From contig NZ_CP119108.1 of NCBI RefSeq assembly GCF_029094505.1, forward strand, positions 1,984,001-2,048,000: a DNA stretch of 64,000 nucleotides, given 5' to 3'. The notes beneath the pieces are model-generated. The model worked only from the letters and a program-made list of their open reading frames with translations, was not told where the DNA came from and searched no databases. Source of the stretch: Microbacterium horticulturae (lineage in GTDB: Bacteria; Actinomycetota; Actinomycetes; Actinomycetales; Microbacteriaceae). The position numbers and the translations under genes were made by a program. Below, in pieces: positions 25,906-34,748 of this stretch; position 1 is the stretch's first letter; every line of letters starts with the position of its first letter.

Positions 25906-26886
25906 TCAGCGCCTCACTCTCGGGTCGAGTGCCGCATACAGGATCTCGGACAGCGTCGACGAGCACAGGATGAGGATCGCGACGAACAGTGTGGAGCCTG
26001 CAACGGAGTTGATGTCGTTCTGCTGGATCGACTGGATCGCGAGCTCACCCATTCCGTGCCAGCTGAAGACGATCTCGAGCATTGCAGAGCCGGCGACCAG
26101 GGTGCCGAAGCTGTAGGCGAAGAACGTCGACATCGGGATGAGTGCGATGCGCACGCCGTGACGCACCAGCGCAGACCCGCGCGTGCGGCCCTTGGAACGC
26201 GCGGTGCGGATGTAGTCGGCCCCGAGCACGTCGAGCATGGCGTTGCGCTGGTAGCGGCTGTACGAGGCGGCACCGGCGATCATCAGCACGAGCGTGGGCA
26301 GCAGCGCGTGAGATATCCGATCGCCCAATTGCGGCCAGAACCCGTCTGGCGCATTCGCCGAGTATTGACCACTGAATGTTATGAGTTGGATGCCCAGCAG
26401 ATCGTTCAGGTTGGTGGCGACGATCATGAACAGGATGCCCATGACGAACACCGGGGTCGCGAAGACGATGTAGGAGACGATCGTCACGACCTGGTCGCTG
26501 AGCTTGTACTGGCGCACCGCGCCCCATACGCCGAGCACCACACCGAGCACGGCTCCGAGGATCGACCCGATGAGCAGGAGCTGCAGGCTCACGCCGGCAC
26601 GGACCAGGAGCTGCTGGGTGACCGGCTGGTTGCCGACGGTCAGCCCGAGGTCGCCGTGGAAGATGTTCGTGAACCAGGTCCACACGCGCTGGATGAGCGG
26701 GACCTCGGGGTTCACTCCCCACGCGTTCAGCAGCTGGTCGATCGACGACTGCGGGGGCTTGGGATGCCGGTTCTCGAGCTCCCACACGGGGTTGAGCCCG
26801 ATGCTGGCGAGGACGTACGCCAGCGATGATGCCACGGCCGTGAGGATCAGGTAGTTGAAGACCCTCCGGAGGATGTAGATGGTCAT
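25906..26886 (-). CDS. Peptide-type ABC transporter permease (DppB-like)
   Basis: This 326-residue permease of the DppB class starts MTIYILRRVFNYLILTAV. It has six helices and the coupling loop DYIRTARSKGRTRGSALVRHG. The ATG at 26886 has the ribosome site AGGTGG; a GTG three codons upstream is possible. A long periplasmic insert between helices 1 and 2 (ENRHPKPPQSSIDQLLNAWG) distinguishes it from the paralogue at 30912. It is the first gene of the operon, with about 250 bp of noncoding sequence upstream. Confidence 0.92.
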   Translation of the reverse strand: MTIYILRRVFNYLILTAVASSLAYVLASIGLNPVWELENRHPKPPQSSIDQLLNAWGVNPEVPLIQRVWTWFTNIFHGDLGLTVGNQPVTQQLLVRAGVSLQLLLIGSILGAVLGVVLGVWGAVRQYKLSDQVVTIVSYIVFATPVFVMGILFMIVATNLNDLLGIQLITFSGQYSANAPDGFWPQLGDRISHALLPTLVLMIAGAASYSRYQRNAMLDVLGADYIRTARSKGRTRGSALVRHGVRIALIPMSTFFAYSFGTLVAGSAMLEIVFSWHGMGELAIQSIQQNDINSVAGSTLFVAILILCSSTLSEILYAALDPRVRR

Positions 26887-27142
26887 GCACGCCACCTGCC
26901 GGCGGTGTCCGACTGTGACCGCATCTGGGACGCGCGGGGCGCGACGTTCGCGGTGTTTTCCGTTGTCACGTTCGTGAACATTTCCTTGCTCGTCCAGCGC
27001 CGACTCGTGATCGACGACGATGTCGATGCCGATTTGCCGTCGGCGCAGGCCCGGATAGGGCCGGCGTCCACTCTAATCGACATCCGAGGTTTCCCTGTCT
27101 TTCACATCAATTCTTTATCGGGGTGTTAGCTCCGCAACCTGC

Positions 27143-27763
27143 TCAGACCAGGACCGCGATGAGTGCGCAGACCGCACAAGCGGCTCCGATCAACAGTGCG
27201 GGCGTGTCCCATCCCCTCCTGACCTCACCGGAGGGCCCCGGCGCAGCCGATGCGCCGAGCGCGCGGAGCAGCTCGACGGTGGGGTCCGGTCCCTGCGCCG
27301 GCGAGGATCGTATCGTGTGGGGAGCCTCCGAAGTGACGCCCTTCCACTCGACGTCCGTCCCGGTACCCGGACGGCGTGAACCTTGCGAACGGTTCGACAC
27401 CGTCCGCTGAGGGAACGGGCTCCCCCAGCAGTCGACGGCGGTGCCGTCGTGGAGGATGACACGCACCTGGTACCGGCGATCGAAATCGGCGATGAGCCCC
27501 CAGGGGATCCTGGTGTCGCGCAGCAGATTCCGTGCCGTCACCGCATGTTGATCGACGACGATGCTCATCCGGTACAGGAACACCCACAGCGCCCACAGCA
27601 CGAACAGCAGCACGCCCACTGCGCGCAGGCCGGTACTCCAGCGTCCGCGGATCAGCGCGTCGGAGACGAAGAACGCCGCGACGACGACCACCACCCAGAA
27701 CACGACGGTCGACATGACCGCACGCAGCACGACCGTGCCGCCTTCGGCGAGGTCCTTCGTCAT
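27143..27763 (-). CDS. PH-domain membrane protein, second of a pair
   Basis: The 206-residue protein has two N-terminal membrane helices (about 17-36 and 46-65), then a bacterial PH-like beta domain that begins MSIVVDQHAVTARNLLRDTRIPWGLI. A polar linker and a C-terminal helix (PALLIGAACAVCALIAVLV) follow. Bacterial PH domains of this kind are small membrane-associated folds of uncertain ligand. Its ATG overlaps the stop of its paralogue (ATGA), and the two sit at the 3' end of the second peptide transporter operon. No terminator is evident between the ATPase and these genes. Confidence 0.75.
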   Translation of the reverse strand: MTKDLAEGGTVVLRAVMSTVVFWVVVVVAAFFVSDALIRGRWSTGLRAVGVLLFVLWALWVFLYRMSIVVDQHAVTARNLLRDTRIPWGLIADFDRRYQVRVILHDGTAVDCWGSPFPQRTVSNRSQGSRRPGTGTDVEWKGVTSEAPHTIRSSPAQGPDPTVELLRALGASAAPGPSGEVRRGWDTPALLIGAACAVCALIAVLV

Positions 27764-28212
27764 GAGGGGCTCCCGGCGATCAGCAGGGCCGCACCGGCCC
27801 AGACCACCAGTACCACTCCGGCGATGACGCCGGGCACATCCCAGCCCTTGTGCACGGGTGCGTCGGATGCGGCATCCCGCCCGTCGTACAGCCGCTGCGC
27901 GTACTCGAACTGCGCACGCACATGCTCGGGGGTGCCCTCACGCGAGCCGGGACGACGGCCGCCCCTCCCCTCGAGCGGTCCGCCCACCGCGCGGACGACG
28001 GTTTCGTCATCGAGAGCGAACACCACCTGCCAGCGCCATTCGAGCTCGCGCACCCGCCCCCAGGGGATGCGGACCACGCGTAGCAGGTTCTGCACGGTGG
28101 CGCCCTGGGCGTCGACCTCGAGACTCGACGCGAATGCGGAGATGTACACGCCCCACAGGGCCAGCAACGGCCACGGCGCGAGCAGCAGGGTCTGCGTCAT
28201 GCCTCCGCGCAC
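27760..28212 (-). CDS. PH-domain membrane protein, first of a pair; start codon unclear
   Basis: The recognisable PH-like domain (SLEVDAQGATVQNLLRVVRIPWGRV) and a C-terminal helix mirror the next gene. The first standard start is GTG 28212, but that would delete the first membrane helix. Upstream codons in the same frame continue the homology to the paralogue (RRVFRPGSALPIFGVSALV, then LLGDALVRGG) up to 28320, where a CTG overlaps the TGA of the ATPase gene. Translation may start at CTG 28320 or another non-standard codon, or the sequence may hold an error. Coding probably covers 27760-28320. The paralogous pair likely arose by tandem duplication. Confidence 0.7.
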   Translation of the reverse strand: MRGGMTQTLLLAPWPLLALWGVYISAFASSLEVDAQGATVQNLLRVVRIPWGRVRELEWRWQVVFALDDETVVRAVGGPLEGRGGRRPGSREGTPEHVRAQFEYAQRLYDGRDAASDAPVHKGWDVPGVIAGVVLVVWAGAALLIAGSPS

Positions 28213-28316
28213 GAGCGCATCTCCGAGCAGGAACAGTACGACCAGCGCCGAGACGCCGAAGATCGGCAGCGCCGACCCCGGTCGGAAGACGCGCCGGTCG
28301 GTTGCGGGTTCACCGT

Positions 28317-29987
28317 TCAGTTGAGACCACCGCCGAGCGGGATCGATGCACCCGGGATGGCATCCAGCAGCCGCTGGGTGTACTCCTCGGCCGGGTTCGC
28401 GAAGATCTCGTCGACCGTGCCGTGCTCGACCACGCGGCCCTTCTCCATCACACAGACAGTGTCGGCGACGACGCGGACGACCGCGAGGTCGTGTGTGATG
28501 AAAAGGTAGGTCAGATCGAGCTCGTTCTGCAGTTCGGCGAGCAGCTTCAGGATCTGATCCTGCACGAGGACGTCCAGCGCGGACACCGCCTCATCGAGCA
28601 CCACGATGTCGGGCTTGAGCGCCAGGGCGCGCGCGATCGCCACGCGCTGGCGCTGACCCCCCGACAGCTCGTTCGGATACCGCGTGGCGAGCTCCTGCGG
28701 CAGCGACACCTGGTCGAGCAACTCGACGACCCGCTCGCGTCGGGACTTCTTGTCGCCGATCCGATGGATCTCCAGAGGCTCGGCGATGGTGTTGCCGATG
28801 TTGCGCAGCGGGTCCAGCGAGCCGTACGGGTCCTGGAACACCGGCTGCATGCGCCGGCGCAGATCGAGCAGCTCGCGCCCGTTGAGATTTGCCGAACTCT
28901 TGCCGTCGATCTCGATCGCGCCCGCGGTCGGCTCCTCGATGTTGAGCACCATCTTCGCCACAGTCGATTTGCCCGACCCCGACTCGCCGACCAGCGCAAG
29001 CGTCTTTCCCTTGGGGATGTCGAACGTGACGGCATCCACCGCCCGGAACGGCACCGACCCGAATCCGCCGGTGCGGATCTTGTAGTCCTTGGTGAGGTCC
29101 TGCACGCGCACGGCGGGGACGATGTCGATGTCGGCCTCGTGCTCGATGCCGCGCCGCTCGACCGTCGCCTGGATGCGGTGCGACGCAATGCTCGGGGCCG
29201 CCGCCACGAGCTTCTGCGTGTACGGGTGCAGCGGGTTCTCGAGGATCTCGCGGCTGGGACCGGCCTCGACGATGTGGCCGTGCTGCATCACGACGATCTT
29301 CTCGGCGCGCTCGGCGGCAAGCCCGAGGTCGTGCGTGATCAGCAGCACCGAAGTGCCCTTCTCGCGCGTCAGCGAGGCCATGTGGTCGAGGATCACGCGC
29401 TGCACGGTGACGTCGAGCGCACTGGTCGGTTCGTCGGCGATGAGCAGCTTGGGGTCGGCCGCCAGGCCGATGCTGATCAGCGCGCGCTGGCGCATGCCGC
29501 CGGAGAACTGGTGCGGGTACTGGTGCAGCCGCCGATCGGCATCCGCGAGCCCCGCCTGCTTGAGCACCTCGATGGCGCGCTGCTTGACGGCGCGCCGTCC
29601 GCGGGCGATGCCGTTGGCCCGCACGGCCTCTTTCACCTGGAAGCCGATGGACCACACCGGGTTCAGGTTCGACATCGGATCCTGGGGGACGAAACCGATG
29701 TCTCGGCCGCGCACGCGCTCCATCTCGGCGCGCGTGAGGGCGGTCAACTCGCGCCCGTCGAGCGTGATGCTGCCGGCCGTGACGTGTCCGGTCCCCGGCA
29801 GCAAGTTGACGATCGCCGAGGCCGTCGTCGACTTGCCCGAGCCCGACTCGCCCACGATCGCCAGGGTCTCCCCCGCGAACAGGTCGAGGTCGATACCGTG
29901 CAGCACTTCGTTCTCGGTCTTCTGCGTGCGGAACGCGACCTTAAGGCCGCGGATGCTCAGCAGCGGAGTGTCGATGGCGTCGCTCAT
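28317..29987 (-). CDS. Fused ABC transporter ATP-binding protein, second peptide system
   Basis: The 556-residue protein has two ATPase domains, with Walker A GESGSGKSTTAS in the first and GESGSGKSTVAK in the second. Their signatures are FSGGMRQRALISIG and LSGGQRQRVAIARA, and the Walker B motifs are LLIADEPTS and IVVLDEAVS. It is about 145 residues shorter than the other fused ATPase in this window, lacking most of the cysteine-containing HPY tail. The ATG overlaps the stop of the upstream permease (ATGA). Two PH-domain genes follow, the first overlapping or abutting its stop. Confidence 0.93.
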   Translation of the reverse strand: MSDAIDTPLLSIRGLKVAFRTQKTENEVLHGIDLDLFAGETLAIVGESGSGKSTTASAIVNLLPGTGHVTAGSITLDGRELTALTRAEMERVRGRDIGFVPQDPMSNLNPVWSIGFQVKEAVRANGIARGRRAVKQRAIEVLKQAGLADADRRLHQYPHQFSGGMRQRALISIGLAADPKLLIADEPTSALDVTVQRVILDHMASLTREKGTSVLLITHDLGLAAERAEKIVVMQHGHIVEAGPSREILENPLHPYTQKLVAAAPSIASHRIQATVERRGIEHEADIDIVPAVRVQDLTKDYKIRTGGFGSVPFRAVDAVTFDIPKGKTLALVGESGSGKSTVAKMVLNIEEPTAGAIEIDGKSSANLNGRELLDLRRRMQPVFQDPYGSLDPLRNIGNTIAEPLEIHRIGDKKSRRERVVELLDQVSLPQELATRYPNELSGGQRQRVAIARALALKPDIVVLDEAVSALDVLVQDQILKLLAELQNELDLTYLFITHDLAVVRVVADTVCVMEKGRVVEHGTVDEIFANPAEEYTQRLLDAIPGASIPLGGGLN

Positions 29988-30922
29988 CGCTGGGCCCTCG
30001 CTCTCGGGTCGAGGGCATCTCGGATGAGTTCGCCCAGCATGATGAACGCCAGCACCGTGACGGTCAGGAAGAGCGACGGGTAGATCAGCGACATCGGCTG
30101 CACGCGGATCTGCGTCTGCGCGTTGCTGATCTCCGTGCCCCACGAGATCGTGTCGCCCAGGCCCACGCCCAGGAACGCCAGCGTCGCCTCGGCGACGATC
30201 GCGGCGGCCAGGCTCAGGGTCGACACCACCAGCAGCGGGGCGATCGCATTCGGGAGGACGTGCGACACCAGAGTTCCGAAATTCGACTTGCCGAGGGCGC
30301 GGGATGCCGTCACGAAATCGGACTGGCGCACCCGGAGCACCTCGGCCCGCACCACGCGCGCCGTCGCGGCCCACGCGAACCCGCCGATGGCGATCGACAG
30401 GGTCAGCACGTTGCGGTACTGCGCGAACACGGTCATCACGACCACCGCGGCGAGGATGTAGGGAATCGAGAAGAAGATGTCGCCCACGCGCGAGAGCACG
30501 GAGTCGAGCCAACCGCCGTAGTAGCCGGCCAGCGACCCCATGATCAGGCCGATGACCGAGCCGATGATGGTCGAGAGCAGACCGACCGACACCGAGACGC
30601 GCGTGCCCCACACGATGCGGGCGTAGATGTCACAGCCCTGGAAGGTGAAGCCCAGCGGATGGCCCCGCGAAGGGCCGCCGTTCGAGAAGTCGAGACTGCA
30701 CGACTTCGGATCGGTGTGTGTGAACAGCGTCGGCCAGAAGGCCATGAGCAGGACCACGATGACGATGGCCACCGAGATCCAGAAGGTAGGACGGTTTCGG
30801 ATGTCGCGCCAGGCGTCGGACCAGAGGCTCGTCGGCTTCGCAGCGACCTTGACGGCGTCGACGGTGATCGTCGTCGTCTCGACAGGGGCGACGTAGTGCG
30901 TCGCGCGGGAATCACTTGACAT
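29984..30922 (-). CDS. Peptide-type ABC transporter permease (DppC-like), second system
   Basis: The 312-residue permease has the OppC N-terminal helix (FWISVAIVIVVLLMAFWP), the motif HPLGFTFQGCDIYARIVWG, and the coupling loop DFVTASRALGKSNFGTLVSHVLPN. Its length equals the first system's DppC-like protein, but the sequence differs clearly, so the two operons are not a recent duplication. It overlaps the DppB-like gene by 11 bases. Confidence 0.93.
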   Translation of the reverse strand: MSSDSRATHYVAPVETTTITVDAVKVAAKPTSLWSDAWRDIRNRPTFWISVAIVIVVLLMAFWPTLFTHTDPKSCSLDFSNGGPSRGHPLGFTFQGCDIYARIVWGTRVSVSVGLLSTIIGSVIGLIMGSLAGYYGGWLDSVLSRVGDIFFSIPYILAAVVVMTVFAQYRNVLTLSIAIGGFAWAATARVVRAEVLRVRQSDFVTASRALGKSNFGTLVSHVLPNAIAPLLVVSTLSLAAAIVAEATLAFLGVGLGDTISWGTEISNAQTQIRVQPMSLIYPSLFLTVTVLAFIMLGELIRDALDPRARAQR

Positions 30923-31841
30923 AGCGGATCCTCGGGTCCAGCAGCCCGTAGAGAAGGTCCACGAGCAGGTTCACGAGTACGTACAGGATGACGAAGACGG
31001 TCACGAACGAGACGATCGTGGGCCCCTCATGTTGGAGCGTCGCGTGGTACAGCGTGTTGCCGACGCCCGGGATGTTGAAGACCGCCTCGGTGACGGTGGC
31101 ACCGACCAGCAGGACGCCGAAGTTCGTCGCCGAGTTCGTGATCATCGGAATGAGCGAGTTGCGCATCACGTGCACGGGCAGCACGCGCCCGCGGGACAGG
31201 CCCTTCGAATACGCCGTGCGCACCCAGTCCTGATTGCGGGTCTCGATGACCGAGCCGCGCATGAGACGCATGCTCGTGGCGAACAGGCTCACGCCCAGGA
31301 CGAGCGCGGGCAGCCACAGCCCGTTCCAGCCGTTGTCGGCGCCCACCGTCGGCTTGAACCAGCCGAGCTTGATGGCCAGGAAGTACTGGGCGACGAAGCC
31401 GAGCACGAACACCGGCACCGAGAGGAAGACGAGTCCGGCGATCAGCGCCGCGTGATCGAAGAGCTTGCCCTTCCGCAGCGCCGAGATCGTGCCGATGACG
31501 ATCGACAGCACGAACTCGATGGCGATCGACATGACGGCAAGGCGCGCCGTGACCGGGAGGGTGCGCGCGAGGACCTCGTTCACGGACTGGCCGGAGAAGG
31601 TCGTGCCCATATCGCCGCGGAGGATGCCGGTGAGGTAGTACCAGTACTGCACTAGGAACGGCTGGTCGAGGTGGTACTGCGCGCGCAGCTGGGCGATCAG
31701 CTCAGGACCGGGCTGATGGTCGCCGAACAGCGCGGCGATGGGGTCGCCGGGCATGGCGAACACCAGGAAGTAGATGAGCAGCGTCGCCCCGATGAACACG
31801 GGTATCAGCTGCAGAAGGCGTCGCACGATGTATGCGAACAT
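30912..31841 (-). CDS. Peptide-type ABC transporter permease (DppB-like), second system
   Basis: The 309-residue permease is of standard DppB length, starting MFAYIVRRLLQLIPVFIGATL. The periplasmic segment contains DQPFLVQYWYYLTGILRGDMG and the coupling loop DWVRTAYSKGLSRGRVLPVHVM. It follows the binding-protein gene after a 176-bp gap that contains a strong hairpin. Together with the DppC-like protein it forms the translocation pore of an oligopeptide importer. Confidence 0.93.
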   Translation of the reverse strand: MFAYIVRRLLQLIPVFIGATLLIYFLVFAMPGDPIAALFGDHQPGPELIAQLRAQYHLDQPFLVQYWYYLTGILRGDMGTTFSGQSVNEVLARTLPVTARLAVMSIAIEFVLSIVIGTISALRKGKLFDHAALIAGLVFLSVPVFVLGFVAQYFLAIKLGWFKPTVGADNGWNGLWLPALVLGVSLFATSMRLMRGSVIETRNQDWVRTAYSKGLSRGRVLPVHVMRNSLIPMITNSATNFGVLLVGATVTEAVFNIPGVGNTLYHATLQHEGPTIVSFVTVFVILYVLVNLLVDLLYGLLDPRIRYVK

Positions 31842-31962
31842 GCGCCCTCCCTTCGGGTACAGGGATGCCTCTCACCGCATCGCGGCAGCCCGTCGTGCAG
31901 CGTCGTGCACTGCCGACATCCTCCCGCGTTTGACCTGCGAGTGCGAGTGCGAGGATGGCACG

Positions 31963-31998
31963 CCGCGAGGCGGTGACGAGATCGTCACCGCCTCGCGG
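31963..31998 (-). terminator. 16-bp perfect hairpin inside the second peptide operon
   Basis: CCGCGAGGCGGTGACG (31963-31978) pairs exactly with 31983-31998 around a 4-base loop. It begins 20 bases after the binding-protein stop and lies before the permease genes. With no T-run it probably acts as a partial terminator or an RNA-stabilising stem, giving more binding protein than permease. Confidence 0.65.
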
Positions 31999-32017
31999 TT
32001 CGGATCACTCGGGCAGG

Positions 32018-33652
32018 TCAGCCCTTGGTGATCTCGTAGTACAGCGGCACCGAGTTCCACCCGAAGGTGACGTTGTTCACACCCTCGGCGAAACCACCGA
32101 CGACGTTGGAGTACCACAGCGGGATGGCCGGCAGGTCCTGGAACAGGATCTGCTGAGCCTTCTGGTAGTCGGCGATCGCAGCATCCTGGTCCGCCGACGA
32201 GGCGCCCTTGGCCAGCAGCGCATCGAAGTCCTTGTTCGAGTAGTCGCTGTCGTTCGAGCTCGCGCCCGTCGAGTACAGCGGCTGCAGGAAGTTGTACATG
32301 CCGGGGTAGTCGGCCTGCCAACCGGTGCGGAACGCCGTCTTGATCTTGCGGTCGGTGACGTCGGCGCGCAACGTGGCGAAGTCGACGTACGACTTGCCCG
32401 AGGCGTCGATGCCCAGCGTGTTCTTGATCGAGTTCGTGGTGGCGTCGACCCACTCCTTGTGGCCGCCGTCGGCGTTGTACGCGATCTGGAACTTTCCGCT
32501 CCACTTGGAGATGGCGTCAGCCTGGGCCCAGAGCTGCTTGGCCTTCTCCGGGTCGTACTTCAGGACCTCGGAGCCGGGGATCGAGTCCGACCACCCGTTG
32601 ATGACCGGCGAGGTGAAGTCGCTGGCAGGCGTGCGCGTGCCGTTGAAGATCGTCTTGGTGATCTGCTCGCGGTTGATGGCCATCGAGATGGCCTCCTTGC
32701 GAAGGATGCCCTCCTTGCCGGTGAAGTGCTCGGCGTTGCCGGGGATCGTGAACGACTGGAAGATCGCGGCCGGCTGGTTCACCGCACGGTCGCCCAGGTC
32801 GGTCTTGAACGTCGCGAACGCCGACGGCGGAATGGCATCGAGCACGTCGAGGTCGCCACCCTGCAGATCGGCGTACGCCGAGTCCTGCGAGGCGTAGAAG
32901 ACGATCGTCAGGCCGCCGTTCTTCACCTGGCGGCCGCCGGTGTAGTCGTCGTTCTTCACGAGGTCGATCTTCACGTCGTGCTGCCACGCCGAGTCGCTGG
33001 CCAGCTTGTACGGGCCGTTGCCGATCGGGTGCTCGCCGTACGCCTTGATGTCGTCGAAGGCGACCGACGGCAGCGGGTAGAAGGCGGAGTAGCCCAGGCG
33101 CTGCGACCAGTCGGCTGCGACCGGCGAGTTCAGCTTCACGGTGAAGGTGTAGTCGTCGACCTTCTTCAGGCCGGTCAGCTCCGCGTCCTTCGTGGCGCTG
33201 AAGCCTTCGATGTCGGCGAACCACGACTGGTTCAGCTGCTTGTTCGAGAACTTGGCGCCGTACTGCCACGCCTTGATGAAGCTGTCGGCCGTGACCTCCT
33301 CGCCGTTCGTGAACTTGTTGCCCTGCTTGAGCTTGATCGTGAGGTTCGACGGGTCGTCGACCGTGATCGAGTCGGCCATGTCGTTGACGAGCTTGCCGTC
33401 AGCGTCGTAGTAGGCGAGACCCGCGAAGATCGAGTCGAGGATCTTGCCGCCCCCGGTCTCGTTCGTGTTCGTCGGGATCAGCGGGTTCTGGGGCTCCGAG
33501 CCGTTGACCGAGATGATCGACGACGCATTCCCGCCGCCGTTCGTTTTCCCGTTGTCGCCCGAATTTCCGCCGCCGCCCGAGCAGCCGGCGAGGGCAAGGA
33601 TGCCCGCCGTCAGCAGCGTGGCGGACGCGAGGGCGATCTTGCTGCGCTTCAC
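32018..33652 (-). CDS. Oligopeptide-binding lipoprotein (OppA/DppA-like), second system
   Basis: The 544-residue protein starts at GTG 33652, right after the near-ideal ribosome site AGGAGG. The signal MKRSKIALASATLLTAG ends in the lipobox LALAGC, followed by a flexible Gly/Ser/Asn linker. The mature SBP_bac_5 domain has EPQNPLIPTNTNETGG, KQGNKFTNGEEVTADSF and DYPGMYNFLQPLYST, all typical of OppA. It is the first gene of its operon, upstream of the DppB, DppC and fused ATPase genes. The order is thus the reverse of the neighbouring system, where the binding protein comes last. Confidence 0.93.
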   Translation of the reverse strand: MKRSKIALASATLLTAGILALAGCSGGGGNSGDNGKTNGGGNASSIISVNGSEPQNPLIPTNTNETGGGKILDSIFAGLAYYDADGKLVNDMADSITVDDPSNLTIKLKQGNKFTNGEEVTADSFIKAWQYGAKFSNKQLNQSWFADIEGFSATKDAELTGLKKVDDYTFTVKLNSPVAADWSQRLGYSAFYPLPSVAFDDIKAYGEHPIGNGPYKLASDSAWQHDVKIDLVKNDDYTGGRQVKNGGLTIVFYASQDSAYADLQGGDLDVLDAIPPSAFATFKTDLGDRAVNQPAAIFQSFTIPGNAEHFTGKEGILRKEAISMAINREQITKTIFNGTRTPASDFTSPVINGWSDSIPGSEVLKYDPEKAKQLWAQADAISKWSGKFQIAYNADGGHKEWVDATTNSIKNTLGIDASGKSYVDFATLRADVTDRKIKTAFRTGWQADYPGMYNFLQPLYSTGASSNDSDYSNKDFDALLAKGASSADQDAAIADYQKAQQILFQDLPAIPLWYSNVVGGFAEGVNNVTFGWNSVPLYYEITKG

Positions 33653-33810
33653 GTGTCCTCCTGTGAAAGGGATTTTGACCGCGTACTCCGGATGCGCAGC
33701 GGTGCGCACCGCAACGTCGCGGCGATGACGTTCACCATAGGCACACTGATGGCTCTGCTCCAAATATCAGCCAAAACCGTTACACACCTTTTACCGGGAG
33801 CGTCGCCCAT

Positions 33811-34632
33811 GTGACAATCTGTGGAGTGTCCGACATACAGGCGCCCATCGGCGCATCCCGCGCCCGCCTGTGGTGGGAGGTCGGACTCGTCCTGGCCTGC
33901 ACCCTCGGACAATCGGCCGTCTACTCGCTGATCCTCCTGCTGCGCCGGTTTCTGGCATCCACCCCTCTCGGCGAGCAATCGACCGCGCTGAACCCCTCGC
34001 AGGACGTCCAGGCTTTCTGGGACATCGTCTACCAGCTGCTCGACATCGGCTTCTCGCTGGCCCTCGTCGGGCTGGTCGTGTACCTGCTGTGGGATGCCGG
34101 AACAAGCCCCTTCCGCAAGATCGGCCTCGACCTGCGCCGGCCGGGTCGCGATCTCGGCTCGGGTGCGCTGATCGCGCTCGTGATCGGCGTGCCGGGGCTC
34201 GGCGTGTACGCGATCGGACGTGTGCTGGGCATCACGGTGCAGGTGTCGGCATCCCCCCTCGATCCGTCGTGGTGGACGATCCCCCTGCTTGTGCTGTCGG
34301 CCGTGCGCGCGGCGCTCCAGGAGGAGGTGATCATGATCGGCTACCTGTTCACCCGCCTGCGCCAGGTCGGCTGGGGTGACTGGCGGATCATCCTCGTCTC
34401 GGCGGCGATCCGCGGCTCGTACCACGCCTACCAGGGCGTGGGACCGATCCTCGGCAACTTCGTGATGGGCGTGGTGTTCGGCTGGTGCTACCGGCGCTGG
34501 GGCAGGGTCATGCCGCTCGTGGTGGCCCACACGATCCTCGACGTGGTGTCGTTCGTGGGCTATCCGCTGGCCGCAGCCTGGTGGCCCGGCGTCTTCGCGC
34601 CGGCGCCGGCCCCGAGCCCCTCGGCGTCCTGA
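33811..34632 (+). CDS. CPBP-family intramembrane metalloprotease-like protein
   Basis: This polytopic protein of about 273 residues has eight hydrophobic segments. CPBP (Abi) motifs are visible: ALQEEVIMIGYLFTRL (motif 1, paired Glu), SYHAYQGVGPILGNFVMG (motif 2 His and motif 3), and VVAHTILDVVSFVG (motif 4 His). Motif 1 has EEVIMIGY where EExxxR is usual, so the Arg is replaced, while the Glu and His metal ligands remain. Family members include Rce1-type CAAX proteases and bacteriocin self-immunity proteins. GTG 33811 (ribosome site GGGAG) is chosen over GTG 33826. It is divergent from the second binding-protein gene. Confidence 0.85.
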   Translation: MTICGVSDIQAPIGASRARLWWEVGLVLACTLGQSAVYSLILLLRRFLASTPLGEQSTALNPSQDVQAFWDIVYQLLDIGFSLALVGLVVYLLWDAGTSPFRKIGLDLRRPGRDLGSGALIALVIGVPGLGVYAIGRVLGITVQVSASPLDPSWWTIPLLVLSAVRAALQEEVIMIGYLFTRLRQVGWGDWRIILVSAAIRGSYHAYQGVGPILGNFVMGVVFGWCYRRWGRVMPLVVAHTILDVVSFVGYPLAAAWWPGVFAPAPAPSPSAS

Positions 34633-34681
34633 GCCATGCGCTGCGCGCGTCGCCCCGCCCCGTCCCCCTCCCCCGTCTCGC

Positions 34682-34748
34682 TGAGAGTGCAGCTGGTGGA
34701 CGAGAGTGCGGGTGGTTCCCTACTCCTCGTCCACCAGCTGCACTCTCA
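34682..34748. repeat. Palindromic repeat, copy A (23-bp perfect arms)
   Basis: The left arm 34682-34704 starts TGAGAGTGCAGCTGG and pairs without mismatch with 34726-34748 around a 21-base loop that includes GGTTCCCTACTC. It lies 49 bp after the CPBP gene and is an inverted copy of the element at 35895-35964. Confidence 0.9.

Noticed and set aside
26887..27142. Short reverse frame upstream of the first DppB-like gene
   Set aside because: The translation is Ser/Thr/Arg-rich with no motif, so this 256-bp gap is treated as noncoding promoter region.
29988..30611. Upstream extension of the second ATPase frame
   Set aside because: It overlaps the DppC-like permease out of frame and is Arg/Gly-rich; the ATG at 29987 starts the ATPase fold immediately.
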